DNA of 64,000 bases. Origin: an uncultured Bacteroidales bacterium. Lineage in GTDB: Bacteria; Bacteroidota; Bacteroidia; Bacteroidales; Paludibacteraceae. The position numbers and the translations under genes were made by a program. Of the stretch, positions 52,389-61,225 are shown piece after piece. The stretch lies in contig CAMKDV010000001.1 of NCBI GenBank assembly GCA_946411385.1, forward strand, positions 124,001 to 188,000, given 5' to 3'. Each line of letters begins with the position of its first letter. The stretch's first letter is position 1. The notes beneath the pieces are model-generated. The model did no database searches and was not told the origin of the DNA. It worked only from the letters and a program-made list of their open reading frames with translations.

Positions 52389-53378
52389 ATGCATGGCGAA
52401 ATGCTGACATATGGGCTAAAGCGAGGAACGGAAAACGAGCTCTTGCATATCGGCAGCGTTCATAATGGATTAGGCTGCGGTTGCGTATGTCCGCATTGCA
52501 AGCATAAATTGATTGCGAGAAACAAAGGAACCAAAAGAATTCCACATTTCGCGCATGCCAGAGGAGCCGAGGATTGTGGTAAAGGTCGAATGACCGCCCT
52601 TCATATGTTAGCGCAACAGATTATAGAATCCGGTAAGAAAGTAATGCTTCCAGATTACAAGGGCGACTATTATCAAAAGACTACAGAACTAATAGAATTT
52701 GACGAGGTAACACTCGAAAAAAGCACTAAATTAGATGATAAATTATATAGGCCAGATTGTGTCGGTATAAAGTACGACGATAATAATGGGGAGCATAGGT
52801 TATGGATAGAGATATTAGTAACTCATGAAGTAGATGCCAATAAGACAGATAGCATACGCAAAAAGAAACAGCCTTGCATTGAGATTGATTTGTCTGGTAT
52901 GCTTGGTACAGAATATACAAAGGAAAGTGTTACACAAAGATTGGTTGAGGGAAAGGAAGATCGAGTGTGGATTTGTTGTCCCTACTATGATAAGAAAAAT
53001 GAAGAAAATAAGCTAAAAGCACTCCAAGAGGAAGAAGAGAACAGGAGAGAGGCCGAAGAATTGATGAAAAAACTAATGGAAGAAGAAAACACGAAACTGG
53101 ACGAAGAGTATAGAAAAAGAATAGAAGCTTTGAGTAAACTGAAGGAATCCGGATCACAACATCAATCAGAAACATTAAATCGCCAGAATAACATTGCGAC
53201 TACTTCGACATATCGTGATAAACATGAACCGCAATTTCGACCACCTGTAATTCCGATGGAGAAAATGGATGGAATAATTCAAGCAGTTCATGGAAAATCC
53301 ATAAATCCGGCGAATGAAAATTACTCAGCTGAACTGGCTGAAAGATTCAAGAAATTGTGGGAAATGAATCAAAAATAA
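52389..53378 (+). CDS. CoiA-like competence-type protein
   Basis: A 329-residue protein. The N-terminal zinc-binding part VCPHCKHKLIARNKGTKRIPHFAH (about 35-58) is the signature of CoiA, followed by the nuclease-like core RPDCVGIKYDD ... LWIEILVTHEVDANKTDSI and CIEIDLSGM (Asp, Glu, then VTH-D---K). The tail is a Glu/Lys-rich coiled coil (EEEENRREAEELMKKLMEEE). CoiA promotes recombination of incoming DNA in competent Gram-positives. Here it stands alone with HNH and helicase genes, so a role in handling foreign DNA is an inference. Confidence 0.72.
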   Translation: MHGEMLTYGLKRGTENELLHIGSVHNGLGCGCVCPHCKHKLIARNKGTKRIPHFAHARGAEDCGKGRMTALHMLAQQIIESGKKVMLPDYKGDYYQKTTELIEFDEVTLEKSTKLDDKLYRPDCVGIKYDDNNGEHRLWIEILVTHEVDANKTDSIRKKKQPCIEIDLSGMLGTEYTKESVTQRLVEGKEDRVWICCPYYDKKNEENKLKALQEEEENRREAEELMKKLMEEENTKLDEEYRKRIEALSKLKESGSQHQSETLNRQNNIATTSTYRDKHEPQFRPPVIPMEKMDGIIQAVHGKSINPANENYSAELAERFKKLWEMNQK

Positions 53379-53392
53379 TAATACGATAACCC

Positions 53393-54157
53393 ATGAAACG
53401 ATTACTTATCATTCTTGCTGCGGCTATAGTGGCTGCGGGAGCAATGGCAGAGGGGAGATCAACGGCTGTAAATATCAAAGGAGATTTGAGCCCGTACAAA
53501 TATGCATACGTCATTCCGACAAGCAATGTAGTATCCAGTTCTGGTGCTTCATTCGCTATGCCTATTGCAGGAGCGCCCGTGGCTGGAGTCTTCGGTAATA
53601 AGTCAACAACCGTAAATCCATCCGAAATAATTAGCGGATTCTTGATAAAGATGGGATATAGCATTTTGCCATCAGTTGTACCTGAACTGGCAGAAGAAAC
53701 CATAATCGTGTCGTATGGACAAATTGGAACAACGCCGGATCTATTTGGAATCTCATGCAAAATAATAATCCAAATAAGTAGCGGAAAGACGCACGAAATA
53801 CTTGCTTCTTTTGAATCCGAAGGACAAAGAGAGGTAGAGTCTGATGCAATAACGGAAGCAATATATAATGCATTGGATATATTCTATTATTCCGTAAATC
53901 CAAAACTGAAAGTGATAATTCAAAGTCTGTACAGAAATGGGATGTATGTTGCCATATCCAATTTAACTCCTAATCCTGTACATCAAATTTTACTAAAGTT
54001 TACATATTATTTGGAAGGCGAGCTGGTGCATACACAACAAACAAAAATTAATATCGATTTAAATCCGGGGATCACTGTAAAAACATATATTTCACGCGAC
54101 AAACCGGCACGCTCCAATATGATGGATGTCTTTTTAGAGGTAATCAGCTATGAGTAG
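53393..54157 (+). CDS. Secreted protein of unknown function, signal-peptide cassette copy 1
   Basis: A 254-residue protein. Signal peptide MKRLLIILAAAIVAAGAMAE is encoded by 56 bp identical to 55265-55320. The mature body (NIKGDLSPYKYAYVIPTSN ... SEIISGFLIKMGYSILP ... ETIIVSYGQIGTTPDLFG) looks like a periplasmic beta protein of a Bacteroidota-only type. No known domain. It starts 14 bp after the CoiA-like gene. Confidence 0.65.
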   Translation: MKRLLIILAAAIVAAGAMAEGRSTAVNIKGDLSPYKYAYVIPTSNVVSSSGASFAMPIAGAPVAGVFGNKSTTVNPSEIISGFLIKMGYSILPSVVPELAEETIIVSYGQIGTTPDLFGISCKIIIQISSGKTHEILASFESEGQREVESDAITEAIYNALDIFYYSVNPKLKVIIQSLYRNGMYVAISNLTPNPVHQILLKFTYYLEGELVHTQQTKINIDLNPGITVKTYISRDKPARSNMMDVFLEVISYE

Positions 54158-54185
54158 CCCTTTATAAATAACCTGTCGACATCTG

Positions 54186-54255
54186 GACTTGTTCTTAGCC
54201 CTAAAGGGCATGATTATTTCCTTTTTGTGTACAAACTGCAAAAAAGGAACAAGTC
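54186..54255. repeat. Palindromic element, copy 2
   Basis: Arms GACTTGTTC (54186-54194) and GAACAAGTC (54247-54255). The left part TTAGCCCTAAAGGGCA and GATTATTTCC matches copy 1 at 45356 with two differences, and the internal GCCCT/AGGGC pair is perfect. The right part differs. It is placed between two secreted-protein genes. Confidence 0.75.
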
Positions 54256-54352
54256 AACACATAAACAAATGATATAAAACTAAATACAATACACCAATGA
54301 AACGATTACTTATCATTCTTGCTGCGGCTGTGATGGCTGTGGGAGCAATGGC
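54241..54352 (+). repeat. Leader plus signal-peptide cassette, copy A
   Basis: About 112 bp, colinear without gaps with 55209-55320 (AAAAAGGAACAAGTCAACA, GATATAAAACTAAATACAAT, ATGAAACGATTACTTATCAT). It carries the untranslated leader and the signal peptide of the gene at 54297. A third copy, lacking the leader, covers 53391-53448. Confidence 0.85.
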
Positions 54353-54839
54353 GCAGGTTGTGGAGAGTGCTCCACGACTGGTATGCATAGGCAATACATA
54401 CTACTACGGAAAAAATGCCATGAGCCAACGGCAGATGCTCGACTGGTATGCACAGCAGAACTGCCAAGCGGCATACGACCAATTTGCGAAAGGACGAAAA
54501 ATGGCCATAGCCGGTTGGAGCTGTCTGGGGGTAGGCGTAGCAATGGATCTGACTGCCGGAGCATGTTATTTGGCTGCCGTGGGGATGAGTAGTAGCAGGT
54601 CCAACAAAGCTCCAGCAAAAGTAATCAGCTACTCGAGCAATGAGCCTGTACTATTCACACTTCTTGCCATGGGAGCCACGGCTTTTGAGATAGCCAGTAT
54701 ACCGCTGTTAGTGATTGGATACAAGCGCATGCATACTTCTGCTGATGTATATAACGTAGCATGCACAACAGCCCAAACTCAGCCGTATTGGACCATCCAA
54801 GCCTCCGAGCAAGGAATCGGACTTGCACTGAATTTCTAA
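54297..54839 (+). CDS. Secreted/membrane protein, signal-peptide cassette copy 2
   Basis: A 180-residue protein. Signal MKRLLIILAAAVMAVGAMAQ is nearly identical to its two neighbours. The body has LVCIGNTYYYGKNAMSQRQMLDWYAQQNCQAAYDQF, then two hydrophobic segments (GWSCLGVGVAMDLTAGACYLAAVG and LFTLLAMGATAFEIASIPLLVIGY). It resembles small Bacteroidota proteins with 'GNtYyyG' N-termini. Function unknown. Confidence 0.65.
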   Translation: MKRLLIILAAAVMAVGAMAQVVESAPRLVCIGNTYYYGKNAMSQRQMLDWYAQQNCQAAYDQFAKGRKMAIAGWSCLGVGVAMDLTAGACYLAAVGMSSSRSNKAPAKVISYSSNEPVLFTLLAMGATAFEIASIPLLVIGYKRMHTSADVYNVACTTAQTQPYWTIQASEQGIGLALNF

Positions 54840-54863
54840 ACAAAGCATTCTGAATACAACTCA

Positions 54864-55268
54864 ATGAAACGTCAAGTGCGAATAACAGCTGTTCGGCAGG
54901 TGGTTCACGATGATCTGATTGCCAGATTCGAGAATCCTATCGAACATGCGTGCGACATACGGGAAGGACAGCAATGGATAAGCATCAACGGAGAATGTCC
55001 GGAAGGGCTATGCAAGGCTGCATGGGAGAGTATGCGCGAGTACGTGGAATCACTCGCCAGAGGTAAAGGCAACTTCTACGACGGATGGATGAAAAATCCC
55101 ATGAGCGCCATGATCAGTTGCAATGATGGTTTTCGGCCGTTCAGTTTCTATATTGAAGCAATAGAGAATGACCCGGAAACAGAAAAAACAATACACGATG
55201 TTGCACACAAAAAGGAACAAGTCAACATACAAACAACTGATATAAAACTAAATACAATACACCCATGA
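54864..55268 (+). CDS. TIGR04076-like protein with repeat-derived C-terminus
   Basis: A 134-residue protein. Residues 1-100 fit the TIGR04076 pattern: MKRQVRITAVRQV, then ACDIREGQQWISI, CPEGLCKAAWESM and ISCNDGFRPFSFYIEAIE, with Cys and Trp positions typical of the family. The last ~22 residues (KKEQVNIQTTDIKLNTIHP) are translated from the repeated cassette 55209 onward, and the stop TGA overlaps the ATG of the next gene. The natural end was probably replaced by the inserted cassette. Function unknown. Confidence 0.65.
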   Translation: MKRQVRITAVRQVVHDDLIARFENPIEHACDIREGQQWISINGECPEGLCKAAWESMREYVESLARGKGNFYDGWMKNPMSAMISCNDGFRPFSFYIEAIENDPETEKTIHDVAHKKEQVNIQTTDIKLNTIHP

Positions 55269-55320
55269 AACGATTACTTATCATTCTTGCTGCGGCTATA
55301 GTGGCTGCGGGAGCAATGGC
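55209..55320 (+). repeat. Leader plus signal-peptide cassette, copy B
   Basis: Colinear with 54241-54352 without gaps. Its first half is read as the end of the TIGR04076-like gene, its second half encodes a signal peptide for the next gene. Confidence 0.85.
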
Positions 55321-55816
55321 GGAAGATAGGCTTGATCCGATTTTTGACAGTATAATTGCTGCGGCTGAAGCCGAAAATCAAACCGAGGTATACGATGAGG
55401 ATGCCTATACTCAAGAACTGATCAAGGCGTATGGCGGCGATAAGAATGAACAATTCTAGAAAATACAAAAGCAAGCCAAGGAATATGAACAGCGAGCCGC
55501 TGTAGCTAACGCACGACGTACCACCAACCGCTGGTTGACATTTGTGCTATCGCTCATGATGGCTCTTTTCCCAACCTGCGTCATCGTTGTGCGTGCCATT
55601 AAAGGTGAGTTTAAAACTGCCACCTCAGCGGCAATATGGCACACCGTTGGGCTATTGCTATTGTACGGCATTATACTTTTCGGACTCAACTATGCATGGC
55701 TATGGACAATGATCACAGGGGAGACAAAGATAATGGGACTCGTGATTGGTCTGTTCCTGTTAGGGTTCGTGATTTTTGCGATTCACACGCTTCGCAAATC
55801 CAATAAGAAAAGCTAA
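55265..55816 (+). pseudogene. Secreted membrane-protein gene interrupted by an in-frame TAG
   Basis: One frame runs from ATG 55265 to the stop before 55816, broken only by TAG at 55457-55459. Before it lie signal peptide MKRLLIILAAAIVAAGAMAE and DRLDPIFDSIIAAAEAENQ ... GGDKNEQF. After it, in the same frame, come KIQKQAKEYEQRAAVANARR and three membrane helices (LTFVLSLMMALFPTCVIVV, TVGLLLLYGIILFGLNYAWLW, IMGLVIGLFLLGFVIFAIHTL). A downstream ATG at 55535 could restart the membrane part. A CAG or AAG to TAG change is the simplest explanation. Confidence 0.7.
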
Positions 55817-55866
55817 AATCAAACACACAAATGACAGATATACAATCAATCATAAAATAAGAAAAA

Positions 55867-56154
55867 ATGAATACCATATTATCAATCATGCCGATACTCT
55901 TAGAGAGTAGTTTGGCAGAGATCTTTACGCCGGAAGAATGGGCGATGCTTGGGGGCGGAATAGTGCTTTGGATAGTGATAGCACTTTTGGGCGCGCTGTA
56001 TGCGTTTTTTATCCGCATATACATTGCCTACAAGATGGCCAAGAACCGTCATCGTGATCCGCTGCCCTGGGTACTACTGTCGTTCTTCGTATCTCCATTG
56101 CTGACATGGATCATCCTAATCTGCTTGGGCGACGCGTTCGGCAAACCGCGCTAA
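55867..56154 (+). CDS. Small membrane protein, function unknown
   Basis: A 95-residue protein with two or three helices (MLGGGIVLWIVIALLGALYAFFIRIYIAY and PWVLLSFFVSPLLTWIILICLG) and a conserved-looking KMAKNRHRDPLPWVLLSFFVSPL motif, seen in small Bacteroidota and phage-adjacent membrane proteins. It ends accessory block B. Confidence 0.6.
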   Translation: MNTILSIMPILLESSLAEIFTPEEWAMLGGGIVLWIVIALLGALYAFFIRIYIAYKMAKNRHRDPLPWVLLSFFVSPLLTWIILICLGDAFGKPR

Positions 56155-56197
56155 CGGATGCCGCTTGGCGGCATAAAGCGCGCGGTTGCCTCCGCTC

Positions 56198-56234
56198 TTC
56201 GAAAAAGCGTCACTACGCTCGACGCTTTTTCGAA
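56198..56234. terminator. Perfect 14-bp inverted repeat
   Basis: TTCGAAAAAGCGTC (56198-56211) and GACGCTTTTTCGAA (56221-56234) with a 9-nt loop. A second small hairpin ATGCCGC/GCGGCAT precedes it (56158-56174). It could terminate the upstream small-protein transcript in either direction. Confidence 0.7.
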
Positions 56235-56265
56235 ATGGAAGAATAACCCATAAATAGTACAGCAC

Positions 56266-57108
56266 ATGAAAAAAAGCATAGGCATACTACTGGCAGCAGC
56301 GCTGTTGTATTCTGCAGCAGGATGGGCATGCACGTCGGTAATAGTGAGCGGCAAGGCTACGAGCAGCGGTCGTCCGCTGATGCTCAAGCACAGGGATACG
56401 GATGACCAGAAGAACAGCGTGCGCTATTTTGAGGGTGAGAAATATGCCTTCATCGGGCTGGTGAACTCCACGTCGCCGGACAACGAGGTATGGACGGGCA
56501 CGAACGAAGCGGGGTTCAGCATCATGAACACGGCATCGTACAACTTCCGCGAGGACAGTCTGGACATACAGATGGACAGGGAAGGTGAGCTGATGTACAA
56601 GGCGCTGGCTATATGCGTGACCGTGGCAGATTTTGAGACGCTGCTGGACACCTGCACAAAGCCGATGGGTGTGGAAGCGAACTTCGGCGTGATAGATGCT
56701 CACGGCGGTGCGGCTTACTACGAAGTGAATAATTTCAGATGGATAAAATATGACGTGAACGAGATAGACTGCGGTTATCGGGTAGTGACGAACTTCTGCG
56801 AGGCAGGGCGCAGGGAAGATTACCAGGGATGGGACCGATACGTGATAGCCTCGGAGGTGATGGCGGCAGAATTTACGGCGGACATAGACCACACTTTCTT
56901 CTTTGAGCGGCTATCGCGCAACACTACCGAGCGCAACGGTCACCGCATACCGAGAGACATCACCTCGGCATCGATAGTGATAGAGGGTGTGACACCGGGC
57001 ACCGACCCGCTGCAAACAGTGATGTGGACTATATTGGGCAACCCTCTGCATCACACGGAAGTGCCGCTGATGGTAAAGGATCGCCCAACATATTTCGGAG
57101 ATTTATAA
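56266..57108 (+). CDS. Secreted C45-like Ntn-hydrolase
   Basis: A 280-residue protein. Signal peptide MKKSIGILLAAALLYSAAGWA is followed at once by Cys22-Thr-Ser (the expected Ntn nucleophile after cleavage) and SGRPLMLKHRDTDDQKNS. Later motifs WTGTNEAGFSIMNTASYNF and GVEANFGVIDAHGGAAYYEVNN fit the C45/acyl-CoA:6-APA-type amidohydrolase fold. Substrate unknown. Its end overlaps the convergent pepD by 6 bp. Confidence 0.7.
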   Translation: MKKSIGILLAAALLYSAAGWACTSVIVSGKATSSGRPLMLKHRDTDDQKNSVRYFEGEKYAFIGLVNSTSPDNEVWTGTNEAGFSIMNTASYNFREDSLDIQMDREGELMYKALAICVTVADFETLLDTCTKPMGVEANFGVIDAHGGAAYYEVNNFRWIKYDVNEIDCGYRVVTNFCEAGRREDYQGWDRYVIASEVMAAEFTADIDHTFFFERLSRNTTERNGHRIPRDITSASIVIEGVTPGTDPLQTVMWTILGNPLHHTEVPLMVKDRPTYFGDL

Positions 57109-58560
57109 TGCCTCGATAGTGGCTTTGAGCCACTGCCAAGTCTTGGCGGTAGAAGATATACTGAGGCGCTCTTTAGGCGAATGTACATCGTACATTTGCG
57201 GGCCTATGCTGACCATATCCATATACGGATACTTGGTGAGGAACAATCCGCACTCGAGTCCGGCATGGATAGCAAGCACCTTAGGCTCGGCATGGAAGAG
57301 CTGCTTGTAGGTACCGACGATGGTATCCAACAGCGGGAAATGCACATTAGGTGCCCAACCCGGATAGCCGTCGCCATGCGTTACTTCGTCACAAGCCACT
57401 GCCAGCGCATATTCCACATGACGCTTTATCTGATGTTTCTTGGCCTCCACGGATGAGCGCTGGGAAGTATTGATCTCTATATACGGACGGCCGTCAGCTT
57501 CCTGCTTGGTATGGACGGAAGCGAGATTGGTAGAGGTCTCAACCAGGTCGGGAATGTCGCTGCACATCTCAATCATGCCATGCGGGCAGCAGGTGAGGGC
57601 TGCAAGCAGCTTGGCCAAGTCGGGAAGGCTCATCACCTGCTCGGGCAGCGAAGTAGTCTCCATCGAGCAATGGATATTGGGATTGGCCTGGCTATAGACA
57701 GCCTCGACCTGAACAGCTTTGTCGTTGAAGAGAATACGCAGACGCTCACGATCGGCAAAAGGTACGCAGATGATTGCTTCCGCCTCACGGGCGATAGCGT
57801 TGCGCAGGTTGCCACCGTGGATGGTAGAAAGATACAGATCCGTCGAATCGAACATCTCGGTGAGGAAATATGCCAGGATCTTGTTGGCATTGGCGCGTCC
57901 CTTGTTGATATCCTCGCCCGAGTGTCCGCCGGGCAGTCCGTCGACACGCACCTTCAGGCCTAACCATTGTCCTTCAGGCAACGATTGCGGCTGATAGTGC
58001 ATCTTAGCCAGCGTATCAATACCACCGGCACAGCCTATGCAAATATGTCCGTCGTCCTCGTTATCGAGATTGATGAGCCGCTGCCCGTGGAGCAGACCGT
58101 CCTGCAAGCGGTTGGCACCCGTGAGACCTGTCTCCTCATCCACGGTGAACAATGCCTCCATAGCGGGATGACGGAGCTCGGACGATGTGAGCGCCGCAAG
58201 CGCCATGGCCATACCGATGCCGTCGTCAGCACCGAGGGTAGTGCCGTGAGCATGCATCCAGTCGCCATCGACGGAAGTGAGGATAGGATCGTGCATGAAA
58301 TCGATATTGACGGACGCATCTTTCTCGCACACCATATCCTGATGCGCTTGAAGGATGATACCCGGATGCGACTCGTAGCCCGGGGTAGCGGGAACGCGCA
58401 TGACAACATTCATGGCGTCGTCCACTTCACACTCAATGTTATGCTCGGCAGCAAACGATTGCAACCAGCGGCTGATCTGCTCCTCGTGCTTGGAAGGACG
58501 AGGTATCTGATTGATTTGAGCGAAGATGTCAAATACTTCTTTGGGTTGGATGGTATTCAT
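57103..58560 (-). CDS. pepD: Aminoacyl-histidine dipeptidase (PepD)
   Basis: A 485-residue M20 metallopeptidase. Zinc-site motifs are GIILQAHQDMVCE (about 65-77), GTTLGADDGIGMAMALA and FTVDEETGLTGANRL, and a lid domain includes GLPGGHSGEDINKGRANA. It hydrolyses Xaa-His and other dipeptides in the cytoplasm. ATG 58560 (MNTIQPKEVF) is preferred over the upstream in-frame ATG at 58599, which lies in a hairpin region. It is transcribed after the C69 peptidase gene. Confidence 0.92.
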   Translation of the reverse strand: MNTIQPKEVFDIFAQINQIPRPSKHEEQISRWLQSFAAEHNIECEVDDAMNVVMRVPATPGYESHPGIILQAHQDMVCEKDASVNIDFMHDPILTSVDGDWMHAHGTTLGADDGIGMAMALAALTSSELRHPAMEALFTVDEETGLTGANRLQDGLLHGQRLINLDNEDDGHICIGCAGGIDTLAKMHYQPQSLPEGQWLGLKVRVDGLPGGHSGEDINKGRANANKILAYFLTEMFDSTDLYLSTIHGGNLRNAIAREAEAIICVPFADRERLRILFNDKAVQVEAVYSQANPNIHCSMETTSLPEQVMSLPDLAKLLAALTCCPHGMIEMCSDIPDLVETSTNLASVHTKQEADGRPYIEINTSQRSSVEAKKHQIKRHVEYALAVACDEVTHGDGYPGWAPNVHFPLLDTIVGTYKQLFHAEPKVLAIHAGLECGLFLTKYPYMDMVSIGPQMYDVHSPKERLSISSTAKTWQWLKATIEAL

Positions 58561-58601
58561 ATAGGTGGGGATTAAATCAGCCAAGCATGGCTGATACATT
58601 A

Positions 58602-60275
58602 TTATTCGTGGAGTGTTTCCGGCGCGATGGTGCGGAGGAAGGTTTCGGGGTAAGCAGGACGGTTGGGCATCTCGGGATTGCCAAAGGCATTACGCAGGAA
58701 CTGACCGTTCTCGGTCTTGCGCTCCTGACCGTCGATATACTTCGTGATGAGGTAAATATACAGGTCTTTCCACGCAGCGGTAGACTCCTGCGCCTGATTG
58801 CAGGAATAGGAGGTGAGGAACTTAGCCATCTTATCCTTGTCCATCATAGCCACCTCGGCATCTATACCGAGCACCTGGGCGTTGAACTTCTCTTCCCACG
58901 TCTGTTGCACCACGCGTATCTCAGGAAGGATGCGCTCGTATTTCTCGTAGGCCTTGTTGGCTACCAGATTGTATGTCCACCAAGCGGATGTAGGCGAGTA
59001 GGTATACAGATCGCCATTGCCCTTGCGGAAACATTCCGGCACCTCGGTGATGCGGCTGAACATAGGCACATACAGGTTGGTAGCTGCATCGTCCACACCG
59101 AACCAGAAGATGCCACCTGCCTTGGCACTCTCGTAACCACGCATCTGCGATACGAACGACCAGGCTGTTTGCTGCGTGGCGGTAGGACGCTGATACCAGT
59201 AGGCTACACTATCCAACTCATATTTGAGGGAACCATAACGCAGTTTGCTATGCCACGGACCTGAAGCCGTACCTTTGGTGATATCGAGCGGCGTACCCTC
59301 ATACTGATCACGCATGCAGTCCTTTATTTCCTGCACGCTTACCTTATGATTAGGCTTAATATACAGCGGCATTGCTTCACCGGCATCCTTGCCGCCGGTA
59401 GCGAGGAAAGTCTGACCGGTAACATAGGGCAAATACTTATCCATATCAGTACTGAAATGGCGATAGAAACTCCACACACGCGCTTCACATGCCAACAAAC
59501 CCGAGAAATCGAATGGGTTATACACCTTCTGGAAAGAGAACTCGTCGTCCTTGCCAGAGAAAAGTCCTTTCTTACGCGCAAAAGAGATGACATCGGCTGA
59601 ATAGATGATGTTGCCCATATCCACATAGCCGGTCTTCTTTGCGAGTTTAGCCGCAGCCTTGGTAGGTGCAGGCACACCCTGTATACGCGCCTGATTGGCG
59701 TGAGCGGCTATGCAATCGTCAGGAATACGCACGGCTACCCACACAGCACCTTTCTCGCCCGGACCTTTGCCAATAAGATCCATCATCCATATTTCGTTAG
59801 GATCGCCAAAAGAGAAGGTCTCGCCCTCGCTGGCATAACCATACTCGCGTACAAGCGAAGTAACGAGCATGATAGCCTCACGAGCAGTCTTGCAGCGCTC
59901 CAGAGCTATATAGATAAGACTGCCATAGTCGATGCCTACGGTATCCCAGAGCTGCTCCAAGCCACCCCATGTAGTTTCACCTACGGTAAGTTGGTGCTCG
60001 TTGGTATTGCCTACCACATTATAGGTATGCGCTACCTCGGGGATAGAGCAGAGCGGTTTGCCGTTGTCCCAGTTTATCACTTCACGCATCGAACCGGTAA
60101 GATGATCGGCAGCCGGCGAGAAATGCAAGTAACCGTAGAAAGAGTAGGAGTCAGCTGCGTAGGAGATGATGGTGCTACCGTCAGCCGAAGCATCTTTGCC
60201 TACAAGAAAATTGGTGCAGGCAAAGCCGGCAGTCCATGCGGCGAGAAAAACGCCGAGAGAGAGAATCTTTTTCAT
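58602..60275 (-). CDS. Secreted C69-family dipeptidase
   Basis: A 557-residue protein. Signal MKKILSLGVFLAAWTAGFA precedes Cys20-Thr-Asn-Phe (CTNFLVGKDASADGSTIISYAADSY), the N-terminal nucleophile of Ntn-type C69 peptidases. Further blocks are VVGNTNEHQLTVGETTWGG, ALERCKTAREAI and FSFGDPNEIWMMDLIGKG. It likely releases dipeptides in the periplasm or outside the cell, upstream of PepD in use. A small hairpin, ATCAGCCA/TGGCTGAT (about 58576-58593), lies after the stop. Confidence 0.88.
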   Translation of the reverse strand: MKKILSLGVFLAAWTAGFACTNFLVGKDASADGSTIISYAADSYSFYGYLHFSPAADHLTGSMREVINWDNGKPLCSIPEVAHTYNVVGNTNEHQLTVGETTWGGLEQLWDTVGIDYGSLIYIALERCKTAREAIMLVTSLVREYGYASEGETFSFGDPNEIWMMDLIGKGPGEKGAVWVAVRIPDDCIAAHANQARIQGVPAPTKAAAKLAKKTGYVDMGNIIYSADVISFARKKGLFSGKDDEFSFQKVYNPFDFSGLLACEARVWSFYRHFSTDMDKYLPYVTGQTFLATGGKDAGEAMPLYIKPNHKVSVQEIKDCMRDQYEGTPLDITKGTASGPWHSKLRYGSLKYELDSVAYWYQRPTATQQTAWSFVSQMRGYESAKAGGIFWFGVDDAATNLYVPMFSRITEVPECFRKGNGDLYTYSPTSAWWTYNLVANKAYEKYERILPEIRVVQQTWEEKFNAQVLGIDAEVAMMDKDKMAKFLTSYSCNQAQESTAAWKDLYIYLITKYIDGQERKTENGQFLRNAFGNPEMPNRPAYPETFLRTIAPETLHE

Positions 60276-60327
60276 ATTGTATAGTGTTGTTTATTCGGGT
60301 TTGTTCAACCAAGATTGGTTGAAACAT

Positions 60328-60906
60328 TTATTGAATACCTATGTATTTGTGGGTTTGGAGCGACAAGCGCCATTGGGGATGGTGGAGGATGTATTCTATC
60401 ACCTCGGCGGTATTTTTGCAGGAGCAAGGCTGCAGATAATAGTGACCGGCATGAATAGCATCCAACCAATGTGCTACATCCTGCCCCTCGTATACCACTT
60501 TCACTTCATCGACTTGCTGCAGCACTACATTGCTGTTCTGCTTGGGCGAAACGGTTATCCAATCGATGCCCGAAGGTAGCGGTTGTGTGCCATTGGTTTC
60601 GATAGCTATACACTGATGATGCGCATGCAGGGCATCAAGCAACTGCTCATCCACCTGCAGGGAAGGTTCGCCGCCGGTAAGAACAATGATCGTGTGCACG
60701 TCGGAGGCATAGCCGAACACGGCAGAAGCAATCTCTTCAGCAGTCATCAGTGTGAAAGACTGATGCTCGGTATCGCAAAACGAACAACGAAGATTACACC
60801 CGGCAAAGCGCACGAACACAGCTGCCGTGCCGGTATGAAATCCCTCGCCCTGAAGCGAATGAAAGATCTCGTTGATGCGGTATGTATGCTTACTCGTCTC
60901 GCTCAT
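60328..60906 (-). CDS. queE: 7-carboxy-7-deazaguanine synthase
   Basis: A 192-residue radical-SAM enzyme with YRINEIFHSLQGEGFHTGTAAVFVRFAGCNLRCSFCDTEH (CxxxCxxC cluster site). Later motifs are TGGEPSLQ, IETNGTQPLP and WITVSPKQ. It converts 6-carboxytetrahydropterin from QueD to CDG for queuosine. Its start at 60906 overlaps queD's end by 17 bp. A TTCAACCA/TGGTTGAA hairpin (about 60303-60322) lies downstream. Confidence 0.93.
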   Translation of the reverse strand: MSETSKHTYRINEIFHSLQGEGFHTGTAAVFVRFAGCNLRCSFCDTEHQSFTLMTAEEIASAVFGYASDVHTIIVLTGGEPSLQVDEQLLDALHAHHQCIAIETNGTQPLPSGIDWITVSPKQNSNVVLQQVDEVKVVYEGQDVAHWLDAIHAGHYYLQPCSCKNTAEVIEYILHHPQWRLSLQTHKYIGIQ

Positions 60907-61225
60907 AGATAGCAATGTTGCCTTCGCTCTCCTGCGCGCTTACCTTATAGCAGTTCTGCACATGATCGCATATCCATCGCGCTATGTTCTCGGCAGAAGG
61001 ATTGACATCGAGAATGTCGTTGAGATACTTATGGTCGAAAGTATCCTTTACCACCCGCTTGATATGCGTGAAGTCAGTAACCATTCCATCGGAATTGAGT
61101 TCCTTGGCTTTGCAATACACAGTGATAATCCAGTTATGACCATGGAGGTTCTCACATTTGCTCTCATAACTGAGTGTCAGATTATGTGCAGCAGAGATGG
61201 TCAGCGTCTTTTGGATGTAATACAT
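60890..61225 (-). CDS. queD: 6-carboxytetrahydropterin synthase
   Basis: A 111-residue protein with zinc ligands in SAAHNLTLSYESKCENLHGHNWIITV (His14, His29, His31) and Cys24 as catalytic Cys. Later blocks are MVTDFTHIKRVVKDTFDHKYLND and NPSAENIARWI. It makes CPH4 from dihydroneopterin triphosphate. It is first gene of queD-queE. The 250 bp upstream (to 61474) are AT-rich, and I see no riboswitch there. Confidence 0.93.
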   Translation of the reverse strand: MYYIQKTLTISAAHNLTLSYESKCENLHGHNWIITVYCKAKELNSDGMVTDFTHIKRVVKDTFDHKYLNDILDVNPSAENIARWICDHVQNCYKVSAQESEGNIAIYERDE

